From: Pseudomonas sp.
GTDB taxonomy: Bacteria > Pseudomonadota > Gammaproteobacteria > Pseudomonadales > Pseudomonadaceae
Direction: 5' to 3'
Assembly: GCA_003527165.1 (NCBI GenBank)
Contig: DPSI01000133.1
Location: 482-8,086 of the forward strand
Length of the DNA: 7,605 nucleotides
Of the stretch, positions 1-5,507 are shown piece by piece. The notes beneath the pieces were generated by a model. It had not been told where the DNA came from. It saw only the letters and a program-made list of their open reading frames with translations, and did no database searches. The translations under genes and the position numbers were made by a program. Numbering within the stretch: the first letter of the stretch is position 1; each line of letters begins with the position of its first letter.

Positions 1-1
1 C

Positions 2-584
2 GGGACGCTGATGAAGATTCAACATGAGTCTCATCCCTACCGGCAGTTGATGAAGATCGGAAAAGCGCATGGTCGGCGCCCTCGCCCGGACGACGCGTCT
101 GCCCTGATGAAATCACCGATAACTTTGACGGAAGCCGCAGCATATTTAGGGATCAGTGCAAGCCCTGAACAATTGAGCACTCTGGAAACTGTCCTAGCGG
201 ATGAGATCGCGGCCGTTGAGGCATATCCTGACGGGCTCGAAGCAATGAAACTGCTCCAAGAGCAAGGCATTCGAATCGGTATTTGCTCGAATTTGGCTTT
301 CCCTTACCGGCAAGCTGTCCTGCGTTGCTACCCCCACGCTAGACGCATATGCATTTAGCTGTGATTAGGCGTAGAAGCCTGAACCCGCCATCTACAGTTG
401 GGTTTGCGATAAGCTTGGGGCATCCCCGACCGCATCATGGATGGTCGGTGACTCCCAACGTTGCCACCGAGATGGGCCAACGGCAGTAGGCATCCGAGGC
501 TTTTTTGCCGACCGAAACAGCAACAACGGTGACTGCCCTGAATTGGTTACATTCGCTCATAAGGTACTGGCAACCATGCCTTGA
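2..584 (+). pseudogene. HAD-superfamily hydrolase, 5'-truncated by window edge and broken by frameshift and stops
   Basis: Reading from base 2 gives GTLMKIQ, the tail of a HAD motif I (DxFGTL); the catalytic aspartates lie before the window. The frame continues through a helical cap (GRRPRPDDASALM) to AYPDGLEAMKLLQEQG and motif II ICSNLA (about 287-304). At a run of five C (331-335) the frame is lost: the open frame ends at 358, but the next frame carries the expected continuation LDAYAFSCD from 339. Two TAG stops follow (366-368 and 372-374), then KPEPAIYSW, the motif IV string MVGDSQR (438-458) and GIRGFFADR, ending at TGA 582-584. One extra C would explain the shift; the stops sit where the family has a VGAxKP loop, which also looks short by one codon. 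The family hydrolyses phosphate esters or haloacids in the cytoplasm; such genes are often carried on islands. The gene is dead as written. Confidence 0.82.
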
Positions 585-953
585 GCGAGCGATGTCAGCC
601 CATCCTTTTTCGCGCCGGTTCGCACCTCGCGATTGAAATCCAGAATCAGGCTCACCCGCGATTACAAGCTGACCGTCGCTATCAGTCACTCCACGCAAGC
701 CCACTCCGTGAACCTCGAACCCCAATCTAGATAAGACCGAGAGTCGAGTCGATCATGATCGTGTGCCATCAAACACCTTCGAAACCCGCAGACGCCTCGC
801 TAGATCATTAATAACTTCGAACCCATGGGAACGTTTGGCTTCAACGCAGCCTAAACCCAACCGACTGAGGCTTGCTCTACTCGCCAATGCGTGCAAACCC
901 CTCTCGCGTATAGGTGAATGAAGGCCTTGACAAGGCTCGAAAGGTTCATACAC
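585..953 (-). pseudogene. Possible decayed gene, unrecognised, one internal stop
   Basis: On the minus strand one frame runs from a GTG at 953 down past 585 with a single TGA at 755-753. The upstream part contains RERGLHALASRASLSRLGLG and RSHGFEVINDLARRLRVSKVF; after the stop comes RLGFEVHGVGLRGVTDSDG. The frame stays open until about 435, but from 584 down it lies opposite the HAD remnant, so that part is probably a shadow. I do not recognise a family. No convincing ribosome site precedes 953. The compositional look is protein-like, but this could be chance openness in GC-rich DNA. The plus strand over the same stretch shows no gene. Confidence 0.22.
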
Positions 954-954
954 T
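927..954 (+). promoter_or_regulatory. Sigma70-like promoter
   Basis: A perfect TTGACA (927-932) is followed after 16 bases by TACACT (949-954), four of six matches to the -10 consensus. Transcription would begin near 960. No reading frame of note starts directly downstream before the terminator at 1031-1055, so it may serve a short RNA. Confidence 0.4.
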
Positions 955-959
955 CGCGC

Positions 960-1055
960 TCACTGTGAGCACTCCAACAAATCAAAGTTTCTTGCACAAT
1001 GCGCTGAAGCCTTGATTTGGCCAGGATCTAAGGGCGTCCACGGACGTCCTTTTTT
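960..1055 (+). ncRNA. Candidate small RNA between promoter and intrinsic terminator
   Basis: The interval lies between the promoter-like pair at 927-954 and a strong intrinsic terminator ending at 1055, predicting a transcript of about 95 nt. Near its 5' end GCTCA/TGAGC (958-962 and 966-970) can form a small hairpin, partly overlapping the predicted start. The middle is A-rich and unpaired (CCAACAAATCAAAG, 974-987), the type of stretch Hfq can bind. No open frame of useful length is contained. I know no named RNA matching it. It could equally be the untranslated end of an older transcript. Confidence 0.3.
1031..1055 (+). terminator. Rho-independent terminator
   Basis: AGGGCGTCC (1031-1039) pairs with GGACGTCCT (1042-1050) over nine positions with one G-U pair; opening the innermost pair leaves a CACG loop. 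Six T (1050-1055) follow. It is oriented to stop plus-strand transcription before the integrase remnant. Confidence 0.75.
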
Positions 1056-1097
1056 GTGTCTAAAATCCAGCAATTACGGGGCTTACCATCACAAGCG

Positions 1098-1122
1098 CAG
1101 AGCCCCGTACTCTGGGGCTTTG
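1098..1122 (+). other. Stem-loop with competing partner upstream of integrase remnant
   Basis: CAGAGCCCC (1098-1106) pairs with GGGGCTTTG (1114-1122) around a seven-base loop, one G-U pair included. A second copy of GGGGCTT lies at 1078-1084 and could pair with the same AGCCCC arm, so two exclusive folds are possible. There is no clean T tract after it, so it is at best a weak terminator. Confidence 0.35.
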
Positions 1123-1150
1123 TGCTGTCTGAGCCTGTCGTTTTCGGCAG

Positions 1151-1179
1151 GTGTGACATCGAGTGGTCACATCCATGTG
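1151..1179. repeat. Overlapping inverted repeats before the integrase start
   Basis: TGTGAC (1152-1157) and GTCACA (1166-1171) are perfect inverted arms eight bases apart. The right arm overlaps a second inverted pair, CACAT (1168-1172) and ATGTG (1175-1179). The block ends 21 bases before the integrase ATG, a position suited to an operator or recombinase arm site. Confidence 0.4.
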
Positions 1180-1200
1180 GGGCATCAGCAGGTGCCTAGG

Positions 1201-1533
1201 ATGAAACTCGCCCCCACCTACCTCTCCCGGAACCGTCACGGAACCTTTTACTTCCGCATGGTGATTCCCGCCTCGCTACGCCCGCTGGTCAACGGTAAAC
1301 GAGAGTTTCGGCGCTCGCTCAGGACTGATAGCGAAAGGCTGGTGCTCAAGCGTGCCCAACAGCATGCTGTGCGCTTCGATCCAAGCTCCGACAGGCCTTC
1401 GCGCATGACCGAACAAAACGACTACGAGCTGGACGTCCTACGTCGGCCGGTCTCTCCGTATCGCTGCGCTGCCGCTACGTCGGTCCTGGCAAAGCCAAGA
1501 ATGACAGGCATTACAAGCGTGGCCAACCGTTGA
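1201..1533 (+). pseudogene. Tyrosine-recombinase (integrase) remnant, N-terminal DUF6538-like part only
   Basis: The ATG at 1201, with a modest AGG-containing site at 1190-1193, opens MKLAPTYLSRNRHGTFYFR, then VIPASLRPLVNGKREFRRSL and RTDSERLVLKRAQQHAVRFD. This is the N-terminal DUF6538-like domain of island and phage tyrosine integrases: a short beta pair YLSR...FYFR followed by the P-x-x-L-R and RRSL-T motifs. Recognisable similarity stops near 1380; the frame runs on to TGA 1531-1533 with sequence of no evident family. Family members are about 350-450 residues long, and the SAM-like core-binding domain and the catalytic R...H-x-x-R...Y domain are absent here. The frame is open further upstream (to 1012), but the domain begins at 1201, so that start is preferred. 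The product cannot recombine DNA. It is the scar of an integrative element and fits the damaged genes on both sides. Confidence 0.75.
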
Positions 1534-1760
1534 CCAACACGCCCACGCCAAGCTGGCGCGCCGCAGATTTCTCACTCGCCCTGTGGCCCGCGAGTTCTGA
1601 ATTTGACGGACCCTCTGTCTGGATAGATAAAGCGGATACCTGACTAATGATTTGCCAGACGCTTATTCACCTGGGTGCGTTTAGAGTCAGGTCACCGAAG
1701 GTGGGCGATACCGGTTCTCGCCGGCATCGCCTTCGTCAACAAAGATAAAAGGCAAATGCC
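1381..1760. other. No recognisable gene; remnant DNA between integrase and MFS fragments
   Basis: After the integrase similarity ends, no known protein is visible. In the frame starting at 1440 a protein-like stretch reads SLRCRYVGPGKAKNDRHYKRG and stays open to a TGA near 1640, without a start codon or ribosome site; I cannot name it. Both strands otherwise show short frames. Near the right end lies a hairpin (1704-1731) and then the ribosome site of the MFS remnant. Confidence 0.5.
1704..1731. other. Hairpin in the leader of the MFS remnant
   Basis: GGCGAT (1704-1709) and ATCGCC (1726-1731), then CCGG (1711-1714) and CCGG (1721-1724), form a 6+4 bp stem with one A-C mismatch and a six-base loop. 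It lies 30 bases before the ATG at 1761 and looks like a leftover leader or operator element. Confidence 0.35.
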
Positions 1761-2182
1761 ATGGGTAACGCCGCAGTCGATGCGAAAGACGTGGATCGAT
1801 GATCGCCCCATCTCGCCACCAGTGGCCGGACCTCGGCCTTGCTTTATGATCGTTGTGTTCAATGGTTTCGAATCTCCGTCAGGCTTTAACGCCCCCTCCC
1901 TGCAGGAACGGGATCTGTTGCGGACACCTTCGGCCCGGTGATGGGGCACCGGCATGGTCGGGCTTTAGATCGACGCCCTTGCCGCCGTTCCTACGCCAAC
2001 CGCTTCGGCCGTAAAACCGTCCTCTGCCCACCGCCGGCATGGTATTGGCCGTCCTCAGCCTGGCGGTGCCTTGCCCGTAACCCCCACGCGCCGGCCGGCT
2101 TGCGCCTGTGATCGGGATCGTCCTCGGCGCGGCACTGCCAAACGCCGCCACGCTGGTGTCCAAGTACCTGCCGCAAGGCATG
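1761..2182 (+). pseudogene. MFS aromatic-acid permease remnant (AAHS/PcaK type), first third, multiply frameshifted
   Basis: AAAAGG (1747-1752) stands eight bases before ATG 1761, which opens MGNAAVDAKDV. The frame then shifts to give WIDDRPISP (from about 1792) and CFMIVVFNGFE, matching the first membrane helix of AAHS permeases, where an aspartate follows the helix (VFDGFD); here it reads N. Further shifts lead to GPVMG (near 1935-1950), the MFS motif A remnant ANRFGRKTVL (1995-2024; canonical ADRFGRK) and LGAALPNAATLVSKYLP (2123-2173), equivalent to the family's GLGxxMPNATxLxSEY. These pieces occur in the correct order and spacing, so this is one gene decaying by small indels, with a TAG and a TGA between blocks. 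Similarity ends near 2182, about residue 135 of some 440. The intact family imports 4-hydroxybenzoate, protocatechuate or related acids with protons. It is not functional as written. PcaK is the best-known relative, but another AAHS member is possible. Confidence 0.8.
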
Positions 2183-2277
2183 CACAAAAAACGGTGCGGT
2201 GCTGATGAAAGACGCCCAGCAGCAGGTCGGCACGCACAGCGACCGAAGGCCGAGGCACCTCTATAAAAAGCTGGCGG
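2183..2277. other. Junction sequence between MFS remnant and TRAP promoter, no gene seen
   Basis: A frame through here reads KDAQQQVGTHSDRRPRHLYKK, which I cannot assign and which has no start signals. It may be the fused tail of the deleted permease region or unrelated DNA. Confidence 0.35.
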
Positions 2278-2281
2278 TTAA

Positions 2282-2314
2282 GCGAAACACACGAATGACG
2301 TTCGATAATCGCAC
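2282..2314 (+). promoter_or_regulatory. Promoter with PcaR-like operator for the TRAP-porin unit
   Basis: Bases 2300-2314 read GTTCGATAATCGCAC, identical to the 15-bp element I recall as shared by PcaR-controlled promoters in Pseudomonas putida, where it covers the -10 region. Here too it contains a good -10, GATAAT (2304-2309). There is no sound -35 hexamer at the usual distance (bases 2282-2287 read GCGAAA), as expected for an activator-dependent promoter. Transcription would start near 2316, giving a leader of about 140 nt before dctP. PcaR is an IclR-family protein that responds to beta-ketoadipate. The sequence match is observed; control by PcaR is inferred. Confidence 0.72.
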
Positions 2315-2385
2315 AGTAAGCGGAATGTCCGATTGATTGCTAAGTCCGGAGCTTGCAGGATCATCGGCGAAACGAACCGAGGTCG

Positions 2386-2410
2386 TCGAGGCGAGCGCGG
2401 CTCGCCTCGA
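2386..2410 (+). promoter_or_regulatory. Strong hairpin in the dctP leader
   Basis: TCGAGGCGAGC (2386-2396) and GCTCGCCTCGA (2400-2410) are perfect 11-bp arms around a GCG loop. GTC (2382-2384) and GAC (2411-2413) can add three pairs past one bulged base. No T tract follows, so it is not an intrinsic terminator. It ends 45 bases before the ATG and could protect the 5' end of the message or act as a protein or attenuation target. Confidence 0.7.
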
Positions 2411-2435
2411 GACGCTCAGTTCGACCATAACAATG

Positions 2436-2450
2436 AATAAGAAAAGGAAG
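2436..2450 (+). promoter_or_regulatory. Ribosome site of dctP with Crc/Hfq catabolite-activity motif
   Basis: AATAAGAA (2436-2443) fits the AAnAAnAA motif bound by Hfq with Crc in pseudomonads and directly abuts the Shine-Dalgarno AGGAAG (2445-2450), which is spaced five to seven bases from ATG 2456. Binding there would block translation when preferred carbon sources are present. The motif is short, so its position is the main support. Confidence 0.6.
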
Positions 2451-2455
2451 ACGCG

Positions 2456-3517
2456 ATGCTCAAGCTCCCCAAGACCTTGCTTTCCATGTTTGCGCTTGGA
2501 TCCCTCGTGCTGCATGGCGCTGTTAAGGCCGATGAGTCAGTTGTCACACTGAAACTGGCCCACTTTCTTCCGGCCCATTCGGTAACCCAGACGCAATTCC
2601 TCAAGCCTTGGGCAGAGCGCATCACTCAACAGTCCAACGGTCGCATTCAGTTCCAGTTCTATCCCTCGATGCAGCTCGGCGGCACCCCTCCGCAGCTGGT
2701 CGATCAGGTGCGCGACGGGGTTGCCGATATTGTCTGGACCCTGCCGGGCTACAGCAGCGGCCGCTTTCCGCTGACCGCCGCCTTTGAACTGCCCTTCATG
2801 AGCAGCTCATCGGAAGCCAGTAGCCAGGCCATGTGGGACTTTATCCAGAAGCATGGGCAGAAAGAGTTCTCCGACATGCATTTGCTGGCTACGCACCTGA
2901 CTGACGGCGCATTGGTGCATACCAGTGACAAGCCGATCCACTCGCTCAAGGACTTCCGTGGCCAGAAGCTGCGGGCGGCCAACCGTACCGCGGCCAAGAC
3001 CATCGGTCTGCTTGGCGCCACGCCTGTAGCCATGCCCGTCCCTCAGGTCCCTGAAGCCCTGTCTAAAGGCGTCGTGGACGGTGCGGTGCTGCCTTGGGAC
3101 GTGGTGCCAGCGCTGAAGCTACACGAACTGGTCAAGTACCACACCGAAACAGCTACGGGCATGCCGGCTCTGATGCACACCGCTCTGATTGTCGGGATGA
3201 ACAGCGATACCTACGAAAAGCTTCCCGACGACCTGAAGCAAATCATCGATGCCAACAGTGGTCGCGAGCTTTCCCGCCAGGCTGGCCATATCTGGGACAA
3301 CCAGGTCGTCGAGACGGGCCACAAGCTTGCCCAATCCCGCCAGAACGAGATCTACGTACTTCCCCCGGAAGAGCAGGCCAAATGGATGAAGGCTACCAAC
3401 CGGGTCAGTGAAGACTGGATCAAAGATGTTGAGAGCAAGGGCTACGAGAACGGCAAAGCGCTGCTCGAGGATGCTCGCCAACTGATCGAGCAATACAACG
3501 CGCAGCTACCCCGCTGA
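2456..3517 (+). CDS. dctP: TRAP transporter periplasmic substrate-binding protein (DctP family)
   Basis: This 353-residue protein has the length and layout of DctP-family solute receptors. It opens with a lysine pair and hydrophobic core (LLSMFALGSLVLHGA, 8-22), with signal peptidase cleavage likely after VKA (23-25). The mature start LKLAHFLPAHSV is the first strand of the fold. Further marks are PWAERITQQSNGRIQ (51-65), YPSMQLGG (69-76), the segment DGVADIVWTLPGYSSGRFP (87-105), the ligand-binding arginine region RGQKLRAANR (R173 is the likely carboxylate clamp) and ALSKGVVDGAVLPWDVV (201-217). It would bind an organic acid in the periplasm and hand it to DctQM. The PSMQLGG...PGYSSGRFP variant resembles receptors I associate with aromatic acids rather than succinate or malate, but substrate cannot be fixed from sequence. 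A good AGGAAG site supports the start. It is the first gene of a dctP-dctQ-dctM-oprD unit and looks intact. Confidence 0.95.
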   Translation: MLKLPKTLLSMFALGSLVLHGAVKADESVVTLKLAHFLPAHSVTQTQFLKPWAERITQQSNGRIQFQFYPSMQLGGTPPQLVDQVRDGVADIVWTLPGYSSGRFPLTAAFELPFMSSSSEASSQAMWDFIQKHGQKEFSDMHLLATHLTDGALVHTSDKPIHSLKDFRGQKLRAANRTAAKTIGLLGATPVAMPVPQVPEALSKGVVDGAVLPWDVVPALKLHELVKYHTETATGMPALMHTALIVGMNSDTYEKLPDDLKQIIDANSGRELSRQAGHIWDNQVVETGHKLAQSRQNEIYVLPPEEQAKWMKATNRVSEDWIKDVESKGYENGKALLEDARQLIEQYNAQLPR

Positions 3518-3527
3518 TCGATACACA

Positions 3528-3550
3528 GGCAGTACCGGCGAGGTACTGCC
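3528..3550 (+). promoter_or_regulatory. Intercistronic hairpin between dctP and dctQ
   Basis: GGCAGTACC (3528-3536) and GGTACTGCC (3542-3550) are perfect nine-base arms around a GGCGA loop. The hairpin starts 10 bases after the dctP stop and ends two bases before the GGAG (3553-3556) of dctQ. No T tract follows. Such structures often shield the 3' end of a binding-protein message, so that more receptor than membrane subunit is made; closeness to the dctQ ribosome site may also damp dctQ translation. Confidence 0.72.
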
Positions 3551-3563
3551 CTGGAGATTTATC

Positions 3564-4091
3564 ATGAGTGAACCCGTTGTTCAGGCCGCTATGGCGCCTG
3601 CGGATCCCCTTGGCCGTCTGCTCGACCAATTGTCGCGCTTACTGGCCATCGTTGGCGGCCTGTTGCTCGTGGCGCTGACGTTAATGACAACCTACAGCAT
3701 CGTGATGCGCGCGCTGTTCGACGAGCCCCTGCTCGGCGATGTGGAGCTGGTTCAGATGGGGTGCGGCATCGCTATCGTCTGCTTTCTTCCGCTGTGCCAG
3801 CTACGCCGCGGCAACGTCATCGTCGACGTCTTTACCCTGCATGCGCCCGAGCGAGTGCGCAACGGCCTCGATGCTCTAGGCGGGGTGTTGATGGCACTGG
3901 CCGCCGCCCTGCTGGCCTGGCGTTCAGTGATCGGCACTGTGGACGCCTACGGCACGGGTGAGGAGTCGATCATCATGGGATTACCGATTTGGTGGTCGAT
4001 GACCGCCTTCGCCCCCGGTTTCGCATTGCTGGCGCTGGTGGCGTTGTACACCGCCTGGCAGGATTTTCGTGGTGAGGGCAAACCCGCATGA
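3564..4091 (+). CDS. dctQ: TRAP transporter small membrane subunit (DctQ family)
   Basis: The 175-residue product is a four-helix inner-membrane protein, the normal size and topology for DctQ. Predicted helices lie near 26-47 (LAIVGGLLLVALTLMTTYSIV), 60-79, 102-123 and 143-164. Family features include VMRALFDEPLLGDVELVQM (47-65), where the small subunit carries its conserved arginine and glutamate, the loop CQLRRGNVIVDVF (78-90) and the IWW opening of the last helix. Together with DctM it forms the sodium-coupled import complex for acid delivered by DctP. GGAG at 3553-3556, seven bases before ATG 3564, supports the start. Its stop overlaps the dctM start in an ATGA, a sign of coupled translation and fixed subunit ratio. 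The hydrophilic N-terminus of about 20 residues is slightly long but within range. No damage is visible. Confidence 0.93.
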   Translation: MSEPVVQAAMAPADPLGRLLDQLSRLLAIVGGLLLVALTLMTTYSIVMRALFDEPLLGDVELVQMGCGIAIVCFLPLCQLRRGNVIVDVFTLHAPERVRNGLDALGGVLMALAAALLAWRSVIGTVDAYGTGEESIIMGLPIWWSMTAFAPGFALLALVALYTAWQDFRGEGKPA

Positions 4092-5410
4092 GCAGTGTTG
4101 AAATCGGCGGGCTATTCCTCGCCATCCTTTTGGTGTTGCTGGTGGTACGCATCCCGATCGCTATCGCCATGTTGTTGACCGGCATCGGTGGCTATGTGGC
4201 CATCAGCGGCTGGGCGCCGCTGTTGAGCTACCTCAAGACGGTCGCCTTCGCCCGTTTCACCGTCTATGACCTGTCCGTAATCCCGCTCTTTCTTCTGATG
4301 GGCCAGTTCGCCTCGCGCGGTGGTCTGGCCAGCGGCCTGTTCCGCGCCGCGGCGGCGATGATCGGGCACTGGCGCGGCGGCTTGGCGATGTCCGCGGTGG
4401 GCTCGTGCGCGGCCTTCGGGGCGGTCTGCGGCTCGTCGATCGCCACCGCGGCGACCATGGGCCAGGTCGCCCTGCCCGAGCTCAAGAAGTACAACTATTC
4501 GGGCTCGCTCGCGGTCGGCTGCCTGGCCGCCGGCGGCACGCTGGGCATCCTGATTCCGCCCTCGGTGGTGCTGGTGATTTACGCCATCCTGGCTCAGGAG
4601 AACATCTCGGCGCTGTTCATGGCCGCGTTCATTCCCGGCGCGCTGGCAGCCATCGGTTACATGATCGCGATCGCCATTTACGTCCGTCTGAATCCGGACG
4701 CCGGCCCGGCGCAGCCACGCATGACCTGGCGCCAGCGTCTGGCAGCGCAGAAAGGTGTGTGGCCGGTGTTCCTGATCTTCCTGCTGGTGCTCGGCGGCAT
4801 TTACAGCGGTTGGTTCACGCCTACCGAAGCGGCTGCGATCGGCACCGTCGGCACCGGCATCTTCGCGGTGGTGCTCGGCGGCATGCGCTGGGCCGCGTTC
4901 AAAGAGGTGCTTTACGGCACCGCGGTAACCACGGCGATGATCTTCATGATCCTGCTGGCTGCCGACATCATGAACTCCTTCCTGGCCATATCCCAATTGC
5001 CCGTTGCACTGGCCGAGGCCATCACCAACAGCGGTGTCGGGCCCTTCGTGGTGCTCGCCGGGATCTTGGTGCTGTACCTGATCCTCGGCTGCGTGATGGA
5101 CACCATGTCGATGATCCTGCTGACCATCCCGATCTTCTTTCCGTTGATCATGGGCCTGGATTTCTATGGTCTGGATCAGACGGAGAAGGCCATCTGGTTT
5201 GGCGTGCTGGCACTGATGGTAGTGGAGATCGGCATGATCACCCCGCCGGTGGGGATGAACGTCTACGTGATCAGCAGCATGGCTCGCGACGTGACCCTGC
5301 GCGACGCCTTCCGCGGCGTGGTCCCCTTCCTCATCTCCGATATCGTACGCGTGGTGATTCTGGTGCTGTTCCCCTCCATCACGCTCTGCCTGGTGCGGTG
5401 GCTGTCATGA
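4088..5410 (+). CDS. dctM: TRAP transporter large permease subunit (DctM family)
   Basis: This 440-residue polytopic protein belongs to the DctM/ion-transporter superfamily and has the expected length. It begins with the helix LFLAILLVLLVVRIPIAIAM. Family blocks seen in order are LFLLMGQFASRGGLA (67-81), GSCAAFGAVCGSSIATAATMG (105-125, the first re-entrant loop with its GSS), GGTLGILIPPSVVLVIYAIL (149-168), the second-half TPTEAAAIG (244-252), LGCVMDTMSMILLTIPIFFP (333-352, with the aspartate used in ion binding) and EIGMITPPVGMNVYVI (380-395). The two halves show the inverted repeat of elevator transporters. The protein moves the acid across the inner membrane with sodium ions. Its ATG overlaps the dctQ stop by four bases, and GAGGG (4074-4078) lies nine bases ahead. 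Codon use is strongly GC-rich. It appears intact; many overlapping long frames on both strands are shadows. Confidence 0.96.
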   Translation: MSSVEIGGLFLAILLVLLVVRIPIAIAMLLTGIGGYVAISGWAPLLSYLKTVAFARFTVYDLSVIPLFLLMGQFASRGGLASGLFRAAAAMIGHWRGGLAMSAVGSCAAFGAVCGSSIATAATMGQVALPELKKYNYSGSLAVGCLAAGGTLGILIPPSVVLVIYAILAQENISALFMAAFIPGALAAIGYMIAIAIYVRLNPDAGPAQPRMTWRQRLAAQKGVWPVFLIFLLVLGGIYSGWFTPTEAAAIGTVGTGIFAVVLGGMRWAAFKEVLYGTAVTTAMIFMILLAADIMNSFLAISQLPVALAEAITNSGVGPFVVLAGILVLYLILGCVMDTMSMILLTIPIFFPLIMGLDFYGLDQTEKAIWFGVLALMVVEIGMITPPVGMNVYVISSMARDVTLRDAFRGVVPFLISDIVRVVILVLFPSITLCLVRWLS

Positions 5411-5430
5411 CGCCACACATCTGATGATTT

Positions 5431-5445
5431 GCCGCCGACGGCGGC
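5431..5445 (+). other. GC-rich hairpin in the dctM-oprD spacer
   Basis: GCCGCC (5431-5436) and GGCGGC (5440-5445) form a tight stem with a three-base loop, 20 bases after the dctM stop. Farther on, CTCCCC (5454-5459) and GGGGAG (5487-5492) can pair across a wide loop. There is no T tract, so transcription probably continues into the porin gene; the stem may cap the TRAP message. Confidence 0.45.
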
Positions 5446-5507
5446 TGCATTACTCCCCCTCGCTTTCGAACATCCGCAACGGCGGCGGGGAGCCCTCAAC
5501 CTTGAAA

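Noticed and set aside
711..724. T-arm-like GGTTCGA of a tRNA on the minus strand (also near 815-825)
   Set aside because: No matching seven-base T stem, anticodon arm or acceptor stem is found around either site.
750..761. Perfect 12-base palindrome CGATCATGATCG
   Set aside because: Short, made of GATC units common by chance, without a promoter or gene start beside it.
1152..1171. CRP/Vfr binding site from TGTGA and TCACA
   Set aside because: The half-sites are ten bases apart, while CRP-type sites need six, so the helical phasing is wrong.
1675..1941. Intact 88-residue protein in the permease region
   Set aside because: It only joins out-of-frame leader sequence to one block of the MFS remnant; the conserved blocks lie in several frames.
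4112..4996. Long minus-strand open frame of 294 codons opposite dctM
   Set aside because: It is rich in R, H, G, Q and A as expected for the antisense of a GC-rich membrane protein gene, has no ribosome site, and dctM is unmistakable on the plus strand.
4405..5424. 339-codon plus-strand frame inside dctM
   Set aside because: A low-complexity R/G/H/D-rich translation typical of an out-of-frame reading; it overlaps all conserved DctM motifs.
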